From Pseudomonas cichorii (lineage in GTDB: Bacteria > Pseudomonadota > Gammaproteobacteria > Pseudomonadales > Pseudomonadaceae): a stretch of DNA of 64,000 nucleotides. The notes under the pieces are model-generated. The model had not been told where the DNA came from. It was given only the letters and a program-made list of their open reading frames with translations, and ran no database searches. Below, piece by piece: positions 30,153-41,365 of the stretch. A program made the translations under genes and the position numbers. How positions within the stretch are numbered: position 1 is the stretch's first letter; each line of letters starts with the position of its first letter. The DNA lies in NCBI RefSeq assembly GCF_018343775.1, contig NZ_CP074349.1:1106001-1170000 (forward strand). Direction: 5' to 3'.

Positions 30153-31250
30153 ATGACGACTCATACTTTCAAACCTGACATGCCACCACCGGGCAAAGTA
30201 TTCGGCCCGGTTGCGTGGATGCGGCAGAACCTGTTCTCCAGCTGGATCAACACGCTGCTGACCTTGTTCTCGTTCTACCTGATCTATCTGATCGTCCCGC
30301 CGATGATCAGTTGGTCCCTGCTGGACGCCAACTGGATCGGCACCACCAAGGAAGACTGCACCAAGGCAGGTGCATGCTGGGTATTCGTCCAGCAGCGTTT
30401 TGGCCAGTTCATGTATGGCTACTTCCCGACCGAACTGCGCTGGAGGGTTGATCTGACTGCAATCCTGGCGATTGTCGGTGCAGCGCCTCTGTTCATCTCG
30501 AAGTTCCCGCGCAAGGCGTTCTACGCCATCGGCTTCCTGGTGCTTTACCCGGTCATCGCGTTCTACCTGCTGCATGGTGGCGCGTTTGGTCTGAGCATTG
30601 TGGCAACCAGTCAGTGGGGCGGCCTGATGCTGACCCTGGTGATCGCGACCGTCGGTATCGCCGGTGCGCTGCCGCTGGGTATTCTGCTGGCACTGGGGCG
30701 TCGTTCCAACATGCCGGCCGTGCGCGTGGTGTGCGTGACCTTCATCGAGTTCTGGCGCGGTGTACCATTGATCACGGTGCTGTTCATGTCGTCGGTAATG
30801 CTGCCGCTGTTCATGCCTGAAGGGATGAACTTCGACAAGCTGCTGCGCGCCCTGATCGGCGTCATCCTGTTCCAGTCGGCGTACATCGCCGAAGTGGTGC
30901 GCGGTGGCATGCAGGCAATCCCTAAAGGCCAGTACGAAGCGGCCGCAGCGATGGGCCTTGGCTACTGGCGCAGCATGGGGCTGGTGATCCTGCCGCAGGC
31001 GTTGAAGATGGTTATCCCCGGCATCGTCAACACCTTCATTGCCCTGTTCAAGGATACAAGCCTGGTGATCATCATCGGCCTGTTTGACTTGCTCAACAGC
31101 GTCAAGCAAGCCACCGCCGACCCGTCATGGCTGGGTATGGCCACCGAAGGCTACGTCTTCGCGGCCCTGGTGTTCTGGATCTTCTGTTTCGGTATGTCCC
31201 GCTATTCCATGCATTTGGAACGTAAGCTGGACACAGGCCACAAGCGTTAG
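30153..31250 (+). CDS. aapM: AapM, amino-acid ABC transporter permease
   Basis: Second permease subunit, pairing with AapQ. It has 365 aa with multiple membrane helices. The EAA loop is [20 protein letters not shown], near residues 258-277. The periplasmic CTKAGACW segment contains two cysteines. It sits between aapQ (10 bp) and aapP (10 bp), clearly in one operon. Confidence 0.95.
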   Translation: MTTHTFKPDMPPPGKVFGPVAWMRQNLFSSWINTLLTLFSFYLIYLIVPPMISWSLLDANWIGTTKEDCTKAGACWVFVQQRFGQFMYGYFPTELRWRVDLTAILAIVGAAPLFISKFPRKAFYAIGFLVLYPVIAFYLLHGGAFGLSIVATSQWGGLMLTLVIATVGIAGALPLGILLALGRRSNMPAVRVVCVTFIEFWRGVPLITVLFMSSVMLPLFMPEGMNFDKLLRALIGVILFQSAYIAEVVRGGMQAIPKGQYEAAAAMGLGYWRSMGLVILPQALKMVIPGIVNTFIALFKDTSLVIIIGLFDLLNSVKQATADPSWLGMATEGYVFAALVFWIFCFGMSRYSMHLERKLDTGHKR

Positions 31251-31260
31251 GAGTTTTGTG

Positions 31261-32025
31261 ATGAGTGAAGTTATCAGTAAGCCTCTGGGCGCTGAAGGCA
31301 TGATCCGGATGGAAGGCGTACACAAGTGGTACGGCCAGTTCCATGTATTGAAAGACATCAACCTGAACGTGCGTCAGGGCGAACGTATCGTATTGTGCGG
31401 CCCGTCGGGTTCGGGCAAGTCGACCACCATTCGTTGCCTGAACCGTCTGGAAGAGCACCAGCAGGGTCGCATCATCGTCGATGGCACCGAACTGACTTCT
31501 GACCTGAAGCAGATCGAAACCATCCGCCGTGAAGTCGGCATGGTGTTCCAGCACTTCAACCTGTTCCCGCACCTGACCATCCTGCAGAACTGCACGCTGG
31601 CACCGATGTGGGTTCGCAACATGCCGAAGAAAAAGGCCGAAGAAATCGCCATGCACTACCTGGAGCGCGTACGCATTCCAGAGCAGGCTCACAAGTATCC
31701 GGGTCAGCTTTCCGGTGGTCAGCAACAGCGTGTGGCGATTGCCCGTGCCCTGTGCATGAAGCCGAAAATCATGCTGTTCGACGAGCCGACCTCGGCACTC
31801 GACCCGGAAATGGTCAAGGAAGTACTCGACACCATGGTCACCCTGGCTGAAGAGGGCATGACCATGCTCTGCGTAACCCACGAAATGGGCTTTGCCCGCA
31901 CCGTGGCCAACCGCGTGATCTTCATGGACAAGGGCGAGATCGTCGAACAAGCCGCACCAAACGACTTCTTCGACAATCCGCAAAGCGACCGTACCAAACT
32001 GTTCCTCAGCCAGATCATTCACTGA
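31261..32025 (+). CDS. aapP: AapP, amino-acid ABC transporter ATPase
   Basis: ATP-binding subunit energising AapQM. I choose the ATG at 31261 (254 aa), which follows the aapM stop by 10 bp with TTAGGAG upstream. Motifs: Walker [10 protein letters not shown] (about 45-53), Q-loop [11 protein letters not shown], signature LSGGQQQR, Walker [15 protein letters not shown] and the switch histidine in CVTHEMGF. The frame stays open upstream through aapM, but that extension is out of context. It is the last gene of the operon, followed by a terminator. Confidence 0.97.
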   Translation: MSEVISKPLGAEGMIRMEGVHKWYGQFHVLKDINLNVRQGERIVLCGPSGSGKSTTIRCLNRLEEHQQGRIIVDGTELTSDLKQIETIRREVGMVFQHFNLFPHLTILQNCTLAPMWVRNMPKKKAEEIAMHYLERVRIPEQAHKYPGQLSGGQQQRVAIARALCMKPKIMLFDEPTSALDPEMVKEVLDTMVTLAEEGMTMLCVTHEMGFARTVANRVIFMDKGEIVEQAAPNDFFDNPQSDRTKLFLSQIIH

Positions 32026-32044
32026 GTCGCAGACGTTGCATGAG

Positions 32045-32072
32045 AAACCCGGACCTTGTGTCCGGGTTTTTT
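32045..32072 (+). terminator. Rho-independent terminator of aapJQMP
   Basis: A 9-bp stem AAACCCGGA/TCCGGGTTT (32045-32053 with 32061-32069) runs into six T (32067-32072), 20 bp past the aapP stop. Confidence 0.9.
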
Positions 32073-32171
32073 ATGCGTGTTCAGCAGCGAACTTGTATTC
32101 GGCAAGGTTCTCCAACAGGATGCACACCCTTTGCGCAATGCGCTGTAACACATCCTGCCCACGAGAGACTC

Positions 32172-33398
32172 ATGACGACCAAGGCGCCTCAGGCGAGCAC
32201 GACCCCAATCCAGCACACTCCCACCCTCAAACGCCCATGGCTGTTATTGCTTGGCCTGGTACTGGTTGCCCTGAACCTGAGGCCTGCGCTCTCCAGCGTT
32301 GCGCCATTGCTCAATGCGATTTCCGACAGCCTTGGGTTGTCGGCGGCCAGGGCCGGGCTTTTGACGACTTTGCCAGTGTTGTGCCTGGGCTTGTTCGCGC
32401 CACTGGCACCACGACTCGCAAGACGTTTCGGCAGCGAGCGGGTGGTGTTGGGGATTCTGCTGCTATTGGCGGCGGGCATCCTGCTGCGTAGCCATTTCGG
32501 TGAGATCGGGTTGTTCGCCGGGAGCCTGCTGGCCGGTGCAAGCATCGGTATCATTGGTGTGTTGCTGCCGGGTATCGTCAAGCGCGACTTCCCCAGGCAG
32601 GCCGGTGCGATGACCGGCGTCTATACCATGGCGCTGTGCCTTGGTGCGGCGATTGCTGCCGGCTTGACGGTGCCATTGACCCAGTATTTCGATAATCGCT
32701 GGAGTGTCGGCCTGGGGTTCTGGATGATCCCGGCGGTACTGGCCGCACTGGTCTGGTTGCCCCAGGCTCGCGAGCTGCATGCTCATCATCAGGGGGTGTA
32801 TCGCGTGCGCGGTCTGCTGCACGATCCGCTGGCCTGGCAGGTCACGCTGTATATGGGGCTGCAATCCTCTCTGGCCTATATCGTCTTCGGCTGGTTGCCT
32901 TCGGTGCTGATCGACCGCGGCATGACACCGACCCAGGCGGGTCTGTTGTTGTCCGGCTCAATCATCGTGCAACTGATCAGCGCCTTGAGTGCGCCTTGGC
33001 TGGCAACGCGGGGCAAGGATCAGCGTCTGTCCATTGTGTTCGTCATGCTGATGACTCTGGGGGGATTGTTCGGTTGCCTGTATGCGCCGCTGGAAGGGCT
33101 GTGGGGCTGGGCCATTCTGCTGGGGCTGGGGCAGGGCGGTACGTTCAGTCTGGCGCTGGCGCTGATCGTGCTGCGCTCGCGTGACTCCCATGTGGCCTCC
33201 AATCTGTCGGGCATGGCTCAAGGGATTGGTTACACCATTGCTTCCATAGGCCCGCTGGCGGTGGGCGTGGTGCATGATGTGACGGGAAGCTGGGATTCGA
33301 TCGGCTGGATCTTTGCTGCGTTGGGTCTGGGTGCCATTGTTGCTGGCCTGGGTGCCGGGCGAGCGTTATATGTGAATGCCGTCAGCGAGAAGGTTTGA
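32172..33398 (+). CDS. MFS transporter, CynX/NimT (cyanate transporter-like) family
   Basis: Twelve-helix major facilitator of the CynX family. The ATG at 32172 gives 408 aa and a short hydrophilic N-terminus before the first helix (RPWLLLLGLVLVALNLRPAL). Frame-open sequence upstream of 32172 overlaps the aapP terminator and is not coding. The LNLRPALSSVAPLL motif in helix 1 and the RFGSERVV loop are typical. Family members export or import small anions or drugs; the substrate here is unknown. The gene appears monocistronic, followed by a REP fragment. Confidence 0.88.
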   Translation: MTTKAPQASTTPIQHTPTLKRPWLLLLGLVLVALNLRPALSSVAPLLNAISDSLGLSAARAGLLTTLPVLCLGLFAPLAPRLARRFGSERVVLGILLLLAAGILLRSHFGEIGLFAGSLLAGASIGIIGVLLPGIVKRDFPRQAGAMTGVYTMALCLGAAIAAGLTVPLTQYFDNRWSVGLGFWMIPAVLAALVWLPQARELHAHHQGVYRVRGLLHDPLAWQVTLYMGLQSSLAYIVFGWLPSVLIDRGMTPTQAGLLLSGSIIVQLISALSAPWLATRGKDQRLSIVFVMLMTLGGLFGCLYAPLEGLWGWAILLGLGQGGTFSLALALIVLRSRDSHVASNLSGMAQGIGYTIASIGPLAVGVVHDVTGSWDSIGWIFAALGLGAIVAGLGAGRALYVNAVSEKV

Positions 33399-33399
33399 A

Positions 33400-33430
33400 C
33401 CGGTGTGCGGGAGCGATTCATTCGCGAACA
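33400..33430. repeat. REP fragment downstream of the CynX-like gene
   Basis: CGGGAGCGATTCATTCGCGAA belongs to the GCTCC/GAATTCGCGAA extragenic family. Only one arm is clear here, so it reads as a solitary element. Confidence 0.5.
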
Positions 33431-33515
33431 ACATTTATCCTGCGAATGATGATGGCAAAGTGTCGATTTGCCGCTTATCGTGCATCATCTTTTGCTTCCA
33501 AACGGACCTGCATGC

Positions 33516-34007
33516 ATGAGCAACGAACAAATAAGCCAAGCCAATAGCGCATTGATTACCCGCTTCTACGAGGCTTTTGCCCGTCTGGATGCCGAAGGAA
33601 TGGCGGCCTGTTACAGCGATGATGTGCTCTTCAGCGACCCGGTTTTCGGCGAACTGCGTGGCAAGCAGGCCGGTGACATGTGGCGGATGCTGACCTCCCG
33701 CGCCCAGGATTTCTCGGTGGTTTTCGATAACGTCCGCGCCGATGAGCGCAGCGGCGGCGCGCATTGGGTGGCCACTTACCTGTTCAGCCAGACCGGCCGC
33801 ACCGTGGTCAATAACATCCAGGCCCGTTTCGTCTTCCATGATGGCAAGATCACTGAGCATCATGACAACTTTGATCTGTGGAAGTGGTCGCGTCAGGCGC
33901 TGGGCACCAAGGGCCTGCTGCTGGGATGGACACCGCTGGTGCAGAACGCGATTCGTGCCCAGGCTCAGAAAGGGCTCAAAGTGTTTACAGAAAAACGCCA
34001 TGCCTGA
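33516..34007 (+). CDS. NTF2-like / SnoaL-like protein
   Basis: 163 aa. The ATG at 33516 ([20 protein letters not shown]) is preferred to an upstream TTG that would add 16 residues. The cone-shaped NTF2 fold is suggested by the early helix [20 protein letters not shown], the [13 protein letters not shown] segment, and [21 protein letters not shown] at the end. Such proteins are often isomerase-like or small-ligand binders; no catalytic assignment is possible. It overlaps the next gene by eight bases (ATGCCTGA), so the two are translationally coupled. Confidence 0.85.
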   Translation: MSNEQISQANSALITRFYEAFARLDAEGMAACYSDDVLFSDPVFGELRGKQAGDMWRMLTSRAQDFSVVFDNVRADERSGGAHWVATYLFSQTGRTVVNNIQARFVFHDGKITEHHDNFDLWKWSRQALGTKGLLLGWTPLVQNAIRAQAQKGLKVFTEKRHA

Positions 34008-34353
34008 CGTTGTGAATGCCGTTACCTATGTCGCAGCACCTGTGGGCAAACCCTGGTTTGTCTATCTGGTGCGTGCGGCCAATGGTTCGTTGTATTGCGG
34101 TATCAGCGATAACCCGCAGCGGCGGTTTGCTGCACATCAGCGTGGCAAGGGTGCGAGCTATTTCAATTCCAGCCCGGCGGTGGCTCTGGTGTACGTGGAA
34201 GCCTGGCCGAGTAAGGGCGAGGCTTTGCGTCATGAGCGGTTGATCAAGAAGTTGCGCAAGAGTGCCAAGGAGGCCTTGGTAGCCAGCAATGGCGCTGAAG
34301 TGCCAGGGCTCAATAGCAACCTTGGCACTGACGTCTCAGCCATCAGAATTTAA
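34000..34353 (+). CDS. GIY-YIG domain protein (UPF0213/YhbQ-like)
   Basis: 117 aa. The GIY-YIG nuclease fold is recognised from [20 protein letters not shown] (GIY-YIG replaced by VYL...YCG), then [15 protein letters not shown] with the catalytic-position Arg, and [20 protein letters not shown] with the metal-site Glu. Small stand-alone members are of uncertain function, possibly DNA repair. It begins within the NTF2-like gene. Its last 11 bases overlap the 3' end of the convergent rhs gene, with no room for a terminator. Confidence 0.9.
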   Translation: MPDVVNAVTYVAAPVGKPWFVYLVRAANGSLYCGISDNPQRRFAAHQRGKGASYFNSSPAVALVYVEAWPSKGEALRHERLIKKLRKSAKEALVASNGAEVPGLNSNLGTDVSAIRI

Positions 34354-37300
34354 CGGGTCTGTACCTGAAGCCAGCGTAGAGGATCGGGTCCTCCCAAAGG
34401 CTGTAGGGGTTTTGCTTGAGCACTTTATGTTGAATCTGTTGCGAAAAGGTCGTTGAGAGTGCCGCAGTTCCAGCGGTCCCTGATTCGGCTGCCGCAGCGA
34501 AGACTTTGGCCATGGAAGTAGAGCCCCGAGTCATAGTGACCGGGCCAATGAACCCCTTGGTCGGCCTGTTGACGAGACTCCTGAATTGCGCGGCAAATGA
34601 ACTGCTCCCACCGTTACCCGAAAAACAGACGAGCAGACGAATATTGTCATAGAGCGTCGGGTCAACGCCTTTGTCATTGAGCATCCTCAACACATCGGCA
34701 GCGGAGTGCTCTGCGTTATTGAGGATCACGCTTGAGCTGCTGTTGAGCAGTTTCTCTTCAATGATATTCAGGTCTTTGCCATGCACGGCAATATTCAGAC
34801 GGTCCTTGGCTTTGTAGGTATCAACGAAGGTATAAAGCTCTCCGTCGATTTGCGTGAGCGATCGCATGGTGCCGCTCATTGTGACGAACTTCTCGGTCGT
34901 GTCAGAGGTTTTATTCAGGGCTGCAACGGCACGGCGCTCGGCATTGATCGCAATGCCTGACAGCGAGCCTGTGGCATAGCGCCCGACCTTGATCATGTCG
35001 GCAACATCAAAAACGTTACCGATTGTCGATGTGCCAAACGAGACCCAGTCCAGTATGTTGGCGGTGTGAGGGTCGCGTTCTGCCAGAGCTGCTGCCGCGA
35101 CGCCAAAACTTCCGGAAACGATTTCAAGCCCCAGCGTGGCAATTCCAAAAGCTGTGGATGTACCTCCTGTAGCTACTGCCAGTGTGGCCCCTAAAGCCAG
35201 GTCCATCGAGGCCCTGACAATCGGGTCCTCAACGAAGGCGCCATGAGAGACTTCGCTGTACTGCCTGACAATCTCGGCATGGCCATCCGGATCAGTGAAG
35301 TTAACCGGGTCATTGCTGCAATACGCATAGCCATTAAGCCCACCTCTCCCGAAGGGGCTGAAGCTGTCCGGCGTCTGGAAGGTCTGTATCGCACTGTTAT
35401 AGACACGCACGCCATTGCCCAGATGGTACGTGCCAGTAGGCCGGTCGATGGGCTCGCCGTTGAAACCCAGCCAGCTGCGTTGGCTCCAGTCATCGGGGCG
35501 ATAACCGAATGGCGTATAACTGAAGAGCGTCTGGGCCTTGGTCGCTATGTCGTAACTGGCAATGACGGAACCCATGGCGTTCTTGAGTTCAAAGCTGTTG
35601 CTGAGATTACTGCTGCTGGCGGTTTCTTCTGACTTCAAGGTCTGCTGCAACAGATGACAGGCGTTACTCTGGTTGGTCATACGGGACAGGCGCGAGTAGT
35701 AGATGCCCTTGATCTGGATAACACCATCTCGCGCATATTGCCGACCATCACGGTAATAGTAGCGTTCGTAATAGTAAGTCCCGAAGCAGGCCCCGACCTT
35801 GCCTTGTTCGTCATAGAGATAGCTGTATTCACGGAAGTCCGAACCGGAGCGAAGGAGTTGCCCAAGTTGCCCGGCATCGTTGTATGCCATTGAGTAACCA
35901 CTTTCGTTATTGCTCAGGCGTCCAAACGTGTCGTAATCAAGCGTAACGGCACCGATGCCAGTGGCTGAGTGAGTGATCGAACGAAGTTGAGTCTTGTCTT
36001 TCGCATCATAATTGAAGGTGGCAGTGTCCTGGCCGCCGTCGAAGACGCTGATGCACTGTTGAATGCTACCCAGCGGGTTATAGGAGAACGTTTGCTTGCT
36101 GAGTTTCTTGCCGCTGGCATCCAGTGGTCTTTGTGATCCGCTGCATTCATAGACAGCCAACTGACCGCCAGACGTGTAGGAAAAGCGTTCCAGAGACAGT
36201 TCAGTCTTGTCACGAAGCAGTGTGATATTCGCCAGTCGGTTATTGCCATCGAAGCTTTGTCTGAGGGTCAGGTCCGGGTACCCGGAAGCACTGAAAACGC
36301 GCTCGATTTCACGGTTTCTAGCATCGTATTTATAGGTGATGGTCATGCAGGTCTTGCTGGCCAGTTCTGTGACACTCTCTTTGACAAGGCGCTCATCACT
36401 GTCATAACTCAGTGTGGTGCTGACATCCTTGCCGGAGGTACCGGTCAAGCGTCCCAAGAGGTCATAGGTGTATGTCGTCTGGTTGCCGAAATCGTCCGTG
36501 TATTTAAGCAAAACGCCTCGCAGCGAATAAGTGGAAGTGGCCTTTGTTGTATGGGTGGGATAGCCGGTCGTCGTTTGGGTCAATGTGGATGTCGATGAGT
36601 CATACGCGAATTGAGTACTCACCTTTTGAGAGGCTGTGATCGAGGGAGGAGGCGTGCTGCTCAATGTGCCCCATGTGTTGCTGCCTGTATAACTGAAGGT
36701 TTTCTTTCTGCCGCCGGTCTGCACTTCGACAACACGGTCAAGGCCGTCGATCTTGCGGCTTCCCCACTCATGGACGTATTTATCCGACGGCTTATTGAAT
36801 GTCAGGCGTGATGCCAGAGGGGAGGTCGTGTGAGTGGGATACTCACACGTATGTTCAACCGCGTCTCCGAAAGACTTCACCAGCCGATCAAAGTCGTCCC
36901 ACCCAAACGTCTGTTCAAGGCCGTTAATCCCTTTCTGTTTATTGATCCGGCCAGCCGCATCGTATTCATACTGGATCGATTGGTATTCGATACCGCTCGC
37001 GTCTATCAGGGATTCCTTTTCAATGCTGCCCAGTGAATTGTATTGCGTGGTTTGCTTGCAGCATGCGGTGGAGAGGTACTGCTGTTTCGCCGTTCTTACC
37101 TGAGTGACAGGGTCATACTCGTCATATTGGGCAATACCGCCCTGTACCTGGATTTTTGACGGCTGGCCCCAGTTATCGTAAACGCATTCCAGTTGCCGTT
37201 TACCGATAGGCGATGTTTCAGACGCAGCGGGTGCATAGTCATATTCAACAGTGATTTTTTCTCGGCCCAAACCATCGTAGGACGTACTCGAGAGCTGTCG

Positions 37301-39673
37301 CCATGCGAGCTTGGCATCGCTCGAACCACGGGTTTCGGTACTGGCGATACGGCCAAAGGCGTCATAGCATTCCCGGTATTGTTGCCCCCCTGGAAATGTC
37401 GTGATCACAGTAGGGCAACCCTGGGTCAGCGAATATTCAAAAACGGTTTTGTGTTGGGGGCCGTTTTCTTGAGCCTGTTCGGATTTGCTCAACATTCGAC
37501 CATAGGCATCGTAGCTGTAACTCACGCTGTTACCGTGTGGATCCAGCGAGTACAACAACTGCGAAGATCTCATGGAGTGCACTGCTTTGGTCACACTCTG
37601 AGTGTTTTCAGAAGACTGGAAGGTTGTGGTCGTTGTGAGCGTATCGCCCTGCAACTGGTAAACATAGGCCGTCTTTTGAAGCGACAGGGGAATAGCTTTT
37701 GCGGAAGGATCAAGCAGTCGTTGGGTCAGTGATTTGATGCGGCCGAAAGAAATGACACCAGGGTCCGTGTAATACTCGGTTTCCTGTACGACCATGCGGC
37801 TATTGAGCCAGTCTTTCAGTTTGATTTTGTCATCGGACTGCGGATTATAAATAATCAGCTTCACACTCGGTTTGAGCGTAGGGCCAGCGACTATCTGTCC
37901 CTTTACTGGCAGGCTGCTATAGCTATAGAACGTCCAGCGCAGATCGACACGTTTGCCGTTGACGGTACGGTAGCGTTTTTCGGATTCGACATAGGTCCGG
38001 AAGTAATTAGGATCGCCAGGGCACTCGATCTTGACGGGAAGGTTATAAGACTGGGCTCCGGTATTGGTCAGGTACGGGCTGTTTACGACGTTTCGATTTT
38101 CGATGGTTCCCCACGTCATCCCTTGTTTGCCAAATAATAAGAAACCCCAGCCAATAGGGTTCATGTAATCGAGTACCCATCCGAGTTTCCCATGCAGGCC
38201 TGAGGTGTCTGTATAGGTGCTCGTATTGACCACTATCTCCTCCTCCTTGGCCTGGCCTCGGTAGTAGGTGAACTCGGTCGTCACGTCATTCGCGGTACGT
38301 TTGATGAGGTTGCCCAAAACGTCAAAGTTTGAATACTCGGTTTCGGTTCTTTGTGATTGCTTGTTTTTGTAGGTGGTCAGGGTGGAAAGCGATAATTGAC
38401 TGGTTTTGGAGTCGAAGTCTCGCTTGAACTCAGTGGTCTTTACGCAATCGCCTTGGGTGATGATTTTTTTTGACAAAAGATCGTCGGCGTCAAACAGTAA
38501 TTCTGTTGTGATCGATGCGGCGTCGAAGGTGGTCACCTGTTTGGCAGATGATGCGGTAAACGTATAGTCTTCTACCCGGTTGGATGAGGCATTGTTACCT
38601 GTCAGGGTGTAACGAGCGATACGGTTGTCTGTCGAGTAGGTCACCAGCTCTTTTACAGGACGAGAGTGCTGGATAGCCGTGAGGTACTGGCCGGTGTAGG
38701 TGAACTCCTGAGTATCGACATCCAGGCCATTGTTTTTTTCGTATTTGATCAGCCAGGAATTTTGCAGGTAAAGCGTGCACAGCGTCGTAGGGGCCTGATC
38801 CGGGCGCTCGATGAACTCAATGGCGTCAAGGCTGATTGTCTGATTGGCCAGCAGTGTTTTCTTTGTCAGGGTGTTTGTTTTCAGCAGCACCTGAGTATCG
38901 TCTGAGACTTTGCTGAGCAGGAGGCTTTTATTAAAGGTGCCTTCCCATTCAAAATAAAGAGAGCAGCCTGTGCTGTTGATGATTTGTATGGGGACAAGGC
39001 ATCTGTCTGGGGGAGTGGATAGGGAATCAGAGGCGGAGGCTTCGCTAGTGATGGGTCTTTTAAATATGTCCTCCAGAATTTCCACCGTGCCGTCTTTGTG
39101 GATGACTTTCATCCAGGAAAAGGCGAATTCTTTAATAGTGATTCCAGGCTGTGGTGAGTAAGGTATCAGCGATTTAAAAAGGGTAAGTGTTTGCCCTGAA
39201 TGCAAGTGAAGCTTGATTATGTCGTCATAAATCGTGACATAGCTGAAACGGGGAGCCCACCCTCCAGGCGTAAACTTTATTCCTGCGGAATAGTAATAGT
39301 TTAGGGCCAGTGAAGGACCCGCACCGCCATTTCCGACAAGAGTTGTAATGGGTAAGTAAGCATTGAATTCGCCCGTTTGTAGATTCCCATTGTTACGTTC
39401 TGATGTGCCCGTATTTAAATAGGACGGTGGGTCTAGGGCTAATGAGTATGACTGTTCATAAAGGGTGTAATCAATGCGCACAACGTCGTCAGTGTTGAGT
39501 GTCTTGTTAGCGCTGTAAACCGTGTTGTAGAGAGTCAGGGTCTTCTGGGTTAGATCAACGGAGATCAGGTTACCTTTCTCCATATCGCCTGAGTTAGATC
39601 CAAATCGTCCGTAAACCCGGAGTGGCGTATTTTTTGGAAGTTGGTTGAGTTGCTTGAGAAGTGCCTTTTCCAT
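34343..39673 (-). CDS. Large RHS-repeat toxin with variable C-terminal domain
   Basis: 1776 aa. Residues 1 to about 330 form a non-repeat beta-rich N-terminus resembling the SpvB/TcB-like start of single-chain RHS toxins. YD/RHS repeats follow. The RHS core near 1430-1490 includes [20 protein letters not shown] and [18 protein letters not shown], ending DPDGH. After the core come a hydrophobic Ala/Gly-rich stretch and a C-terminal domain with a His in LNIAVHGKD (H1631) and a Cys in [12 protein letters not shown] (C1683), reminiscent of a caspase-like/C80 His-Cys pair. The gene is AT-richer than its neighbours (about 40% G+C in 38461-38520), suggesting transfer. No VgrG, PAAR or immunity gene is adjacent. 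Target and delivery route are unknown. Confidence 0.85.
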   Translation of the reverse strand: MEKALLKQLNQLPKNTPLRVYGRFGSNSGDMEKGNLISVDLTQKTLTLYNTVYSANKTLNTDDVVRIDYTLYEQSYSLALDPPSYLNTGTSERNNGNLQTGEFNAYLPITTLVGNGGAGPSLALNYYYSAGIKFTPGGWAPRFSYVTIYDDIIKLHLHSGQTLTLFKSLIPYSPQPGITIKEFAFSWMKVIHKDGTVEILEDIFKRPITSEASASDSLSTPPDRCLVPIQIINSTGCSLYFEWEGTFNKSLLLSKVSDDTQVLLKTNTLTKKTLLANQTISLDAIEFIERPDQAPTTLCTLYLQNSWLIKYEKNNGLDVDTQEFTYTGQYLTAIQHSRPVKELVTYSTDNRIARYTLTGNNASSNRVEDYTFTASSAKQVTTFDAASITTELLFDADDLLSKKIITQGDCVKTTEFKRDFDSKTSQLSLSTLTTYKNKQSQRTETEYSNFDVLGNLIKRTANDVTTEFTYYRGQAKEEEIVVNTSTYTDTSGLHGKLGWVLDYMNPIGWGFLLFGKQGMTWGTIENRNVVNSPYLTNTGAQSYNLPVKIECPGDPNYFRTYVESEKRYRTVNGKRVDLRWTFYSYSSLPVKGQIVAGPTLKPSVKLIIYNPQSDDKIKLKDWLNSRMVVQETEYYTDPGVISFGRIKSLTQRLLDPSAKAIPLSLQKTAYVYQLQGDTLTTTTTFQSSENTQSVTKAVHSMRSSQLLYSLDPHGNSVSYSYDAYGRMLSKSEQAQENGPQHKTVFEYSLTQGCPTVITTFPGGQQYRECYDAFGRIASTETRGSSDAKLAWRQLSSTSYDGLGREKITVEYDYAPAASETSPIGKRQLECVYDNWGQPSKIQVQGGIAQYDEYDPVTQVRTAKQQYLSTACCKQTTQYNSLGSIEKESLIDASGIEYQSIQYEYDAAGRINKQKGINGLEQTFGWDDFDRLVKSFGDAVEHTCEYPTHTTSPLASRLTFNKPSDKYVHEWGSRKIDGLDRVVEVQTGGRKKTFSYTGSNTWGTLSSTPPPSITASQKVSTQFAYDSSTSTLTQTTTGYPTHTTKATSTYSLRGVLLKYTDDFGNQTTYTYDLLGRLTGTSGKDVSTTLSYDSDERLVKESVTELASKTCMTITYKYDARNREIERVFSASGYPDLTLRQSFDGNNRLANITLLRDKTELSLERFSYTSGGQLAVYECSGSQRPLDASGKKLSKQTFSYNPLGSIQQCISVFDGGQDTATFNYDAKDKTQLRSITHSATGIGAVTLDYDTFGRLSNNESGYSMAYNDAGQLGQLLRSGSDFREYSYLYDEQGKVGACFGTYYYERYYYRDGRQYARDGVIQIKGIYYSRLSRMTNQSNACHLLQQTLKSEETASSSNLSNSFELKNAMGSVIASYDIATKAQTLFSYTPFGYRPDDWSQRSWLGFNGEPIDRPTGTYHLGNGVRVYNSAIQTFQTPDSFSPFGRGGLNGYAYCSNDPVNFTDPDGHAEIVRQYSEVSHGAFVEDPIVRASMDLALGATLAVATGGTSTAFGIATLGLEIVSGSFGVAAAALAERDPHTANILDWVSFGTSTIGNVFDVADMIKVGRYATGSLSGIAINAERRAVAALNKTSDTTEKFVTMSGTMRSLTQIDGELYTFVDTYKAKDRLNIAVHGKDLNIIEEKLLNSSSSVILNNAEHSAADVLRMLNDKGVDPTLYDNIRLLVCFSGNGGSSSFAAQFRSLVNRPTKGFIGPVTMTRGSTSMAKVFAAAAESGTAGTAALSTTFSQQIQHKVLKQNPYSLWEDPILYAGFRYRPVKF

Positions 39674-40026
39674 GGTAATGGTCCAGGATCAGGTTGGGCT
39701 CCTGATCGAGCGTTCTGGGGTTGAAAAGATAAAATCTCTGTTTATTTTAAATTTTACGGCGCTCTTGTCTGCTGATAAAAATGTCAGTGCTTAGTTTTTT
39801 TGTGAGACGTTCATTATGTTTTTTCGATTTTTTATAAGAGGGGGATAAGACGGGCGGTAAGCGAGCCTCACAGAAAATACAGGTGTGCAGGTATGGGATG
39901 TGATGAACAACGACGGGCTTATTGATGTCGACACCTGAGTAGCCTGTGCCACGCCATGGTCCATGCTGTGCTTCAGCCCCTTGAGCGGCTACGCTGAGGA
40001 CGACCGATCACAACAAGAGAGTTCAC
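39674..40026. other. Non-coding region between rhs and the GST gene
   Basis: 353 bp between divergent genes. The rhs-proximal half (39720-39860) is strongly AT-rich and must hold the rhs promoter, but no clear -35/-10 pair stands out. The GST start has AAGAGAG upstream. Short frames here have no recognisable features. Confidence 0.5.
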
Positions 40027-40962
40027 ATGTCAGAGCTGATCCTTCATCACTACCCTGCATCGCTGTTCGCCGAAAAGGCCCGCCTGATGCTCGGCTTCAA
40101 GGGGCTTTCATGGCGCTCGGTGATCATCCCGCGAATCATGCCCAAACCTGACCTGACGGCCCTGACTGGCGGTTATCGCAAGACGCCGGTTCTGCAGGTC
40201 GGTGCGGATATCTACTGCGACACCGCATTGATCGCGCACCGTCTGGAGCAGGAAAAAGCCTCCCCGACCTTTTATCCCGAGGGCCATGAATTCACGGTAA
40301 CCGGCCTTGCCGCCTGGGGCGATTCGGTGCTGTTCATGCATGCGGTCAGTCTGGTGTTCCAGCCTGCCTCGCTGGCCGTGCGTTTCGCCAAGGTACCCCC
40401 TGAAGCGGTCAAGGCCTTCGTCGCAGACCGGGCAACCTTGTTCGACGGCGGAAGCGCATCACGCTTGCCGCTGGAACAGGCTCAGCATCAATGGCCAACC
40501 CTGATGGCGAGGCTGGAGCAACAGTTGGAGCGCAATGGCGACTTCCTGTTTGGCGAGCCTTCGATTGCCGACTTCTCCGTGGCGCATACCCTCTGGTTCC
40601 TCAAGCAGACTCCCGTGACATCACCTCTGGTGGACGATTATCCGGCGGTGTCGGCCTGGCTTGGGCGTGTGCTGGGCTTCGGTCATGGTGCGCATAACGA
40701 CCTCGCTGCTGTCGATGCAGTGCAAATCGCCGCCGATGCCACACCTGCGGCATTGCCCGATGAAGCGTTTATTGACCCAAACGGCTTCAAGGCTGGTGAT
40801 CGGGTGGCAATTTCAGCCGTTGATTATGGTGTGGATGCGGTAGAGGGCGAGTTGCTGTTCAGCGGGCGCGAAGAGCTGATCCTGCGCCGCGAAGATCCCC
40901 GTGCAGGCGTGGTGCATGTGCATTTTCCGCGGTTGGGGTTTCGGATCGTAAAACGGTCGTAA
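40027..40962 (+). CDS. Glutathione S-transferase family protein with C-terminal extension
   Basis: 311 aa. The N-terminal thioredoxin-like GST domain (MSELILHHYPASLFAEKARL, residues 1-20) and GGYRKTPVLQVGADIYCDTA (about 50-69) match GST family members. The helical domain runs to about 225, with the GEPSIADFSVAHTLWF capping motif. The last 85 residues (from about 230) are extra and beta-rich (GDRVAISAVDYGVDAVEGEL), not part of standard GSTs of about 210 residues. Base composition is like the core genome, although it sits between two AT-rich genes. A terminator follows. Confidence 0.88.
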   Translation: MSELILHHYPASLFAEKARLMLGFKGLSWRSVIIPRIMPKPDLTALTGGYRKTPVLQVGADIYCDTALIAHRLEQEKASPTFYPEGHEFTVTGLAAWGDSVLFMHAVSLVFQPASLAVRFAKVPPEAVKAFVADRATLFDGGSASRLPLEQAQHQWPTLMARLEQQLERNGDFLFGEPSIADFSVAHTLWFLKQTPVTSPLVDDYPAVSAWLGRVLGFGHGAHNDLAAVDAVQIAADATPAALPDEAFIDPNGFKAGDRVAISAVDYGVDAVEGELLFSGREELILRREDPRAGVVHVHFPRLGFRIVKRS

Positions 40963-41365
40963 GTGAGTTATTCGCGAGAGGCCGTTATATCTCCCCAACA
41001 TGTATAGTCTGAAATGCCGTCTTGCGGATAAATCCGCTTGTACGGCTTTTTCAGGGAAAACTTCAGGGCTGCTTGTTTATCACAGTTTATCCAAGGGCTA
41101 CCCTTCGAGACGCATTTGGATAGTTTTGTGTACATGGTGATTAGCTATTAGCTGTTCGATGCATGATTCAATAGGGTATGAAGGGGGCGTGTTTTCTCTT
41201 TGAGTTTTCATGTTGCATGTGCTTGACTCTTGTAATGAACTTAAAAAGTTTGTGCGTGCAGCAGGCCAGGGAACGTGTGCTGCACGCAATCACTCTTGAG
41301 TGAGACAGACTTGCGAAAGCCGGATAATGGATTCTATCAGGATGTACCAATACAGGAGTTTATCA
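40963..41365. other. Non-coding region between the GST gene and the AT-rich hydrolase
   Basis: 403 bp. It begins with the GST terminator (41016-41051); the rest is AT-rich and non-coding, with short unconvincing frames on both strands. It should contain the promoter of the hydrolase. The sequence GTTTATCACAGTTTATC (about 41073-41089) contains an imperfect direct repeat of unknown meaning. Confidence 0.5.
41016..41051 (+). terminator. Rho-independent terminator after the GST gene
   Basis: Interrupted stem GCCGT..GCGGAT / ATCCGC..ACGGC (41016-41020 with 41042-41046, 41024-41029 with 41032-41037) followed by five T (41047-41051), 54 bp past the stop. Confidence 0.8.
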
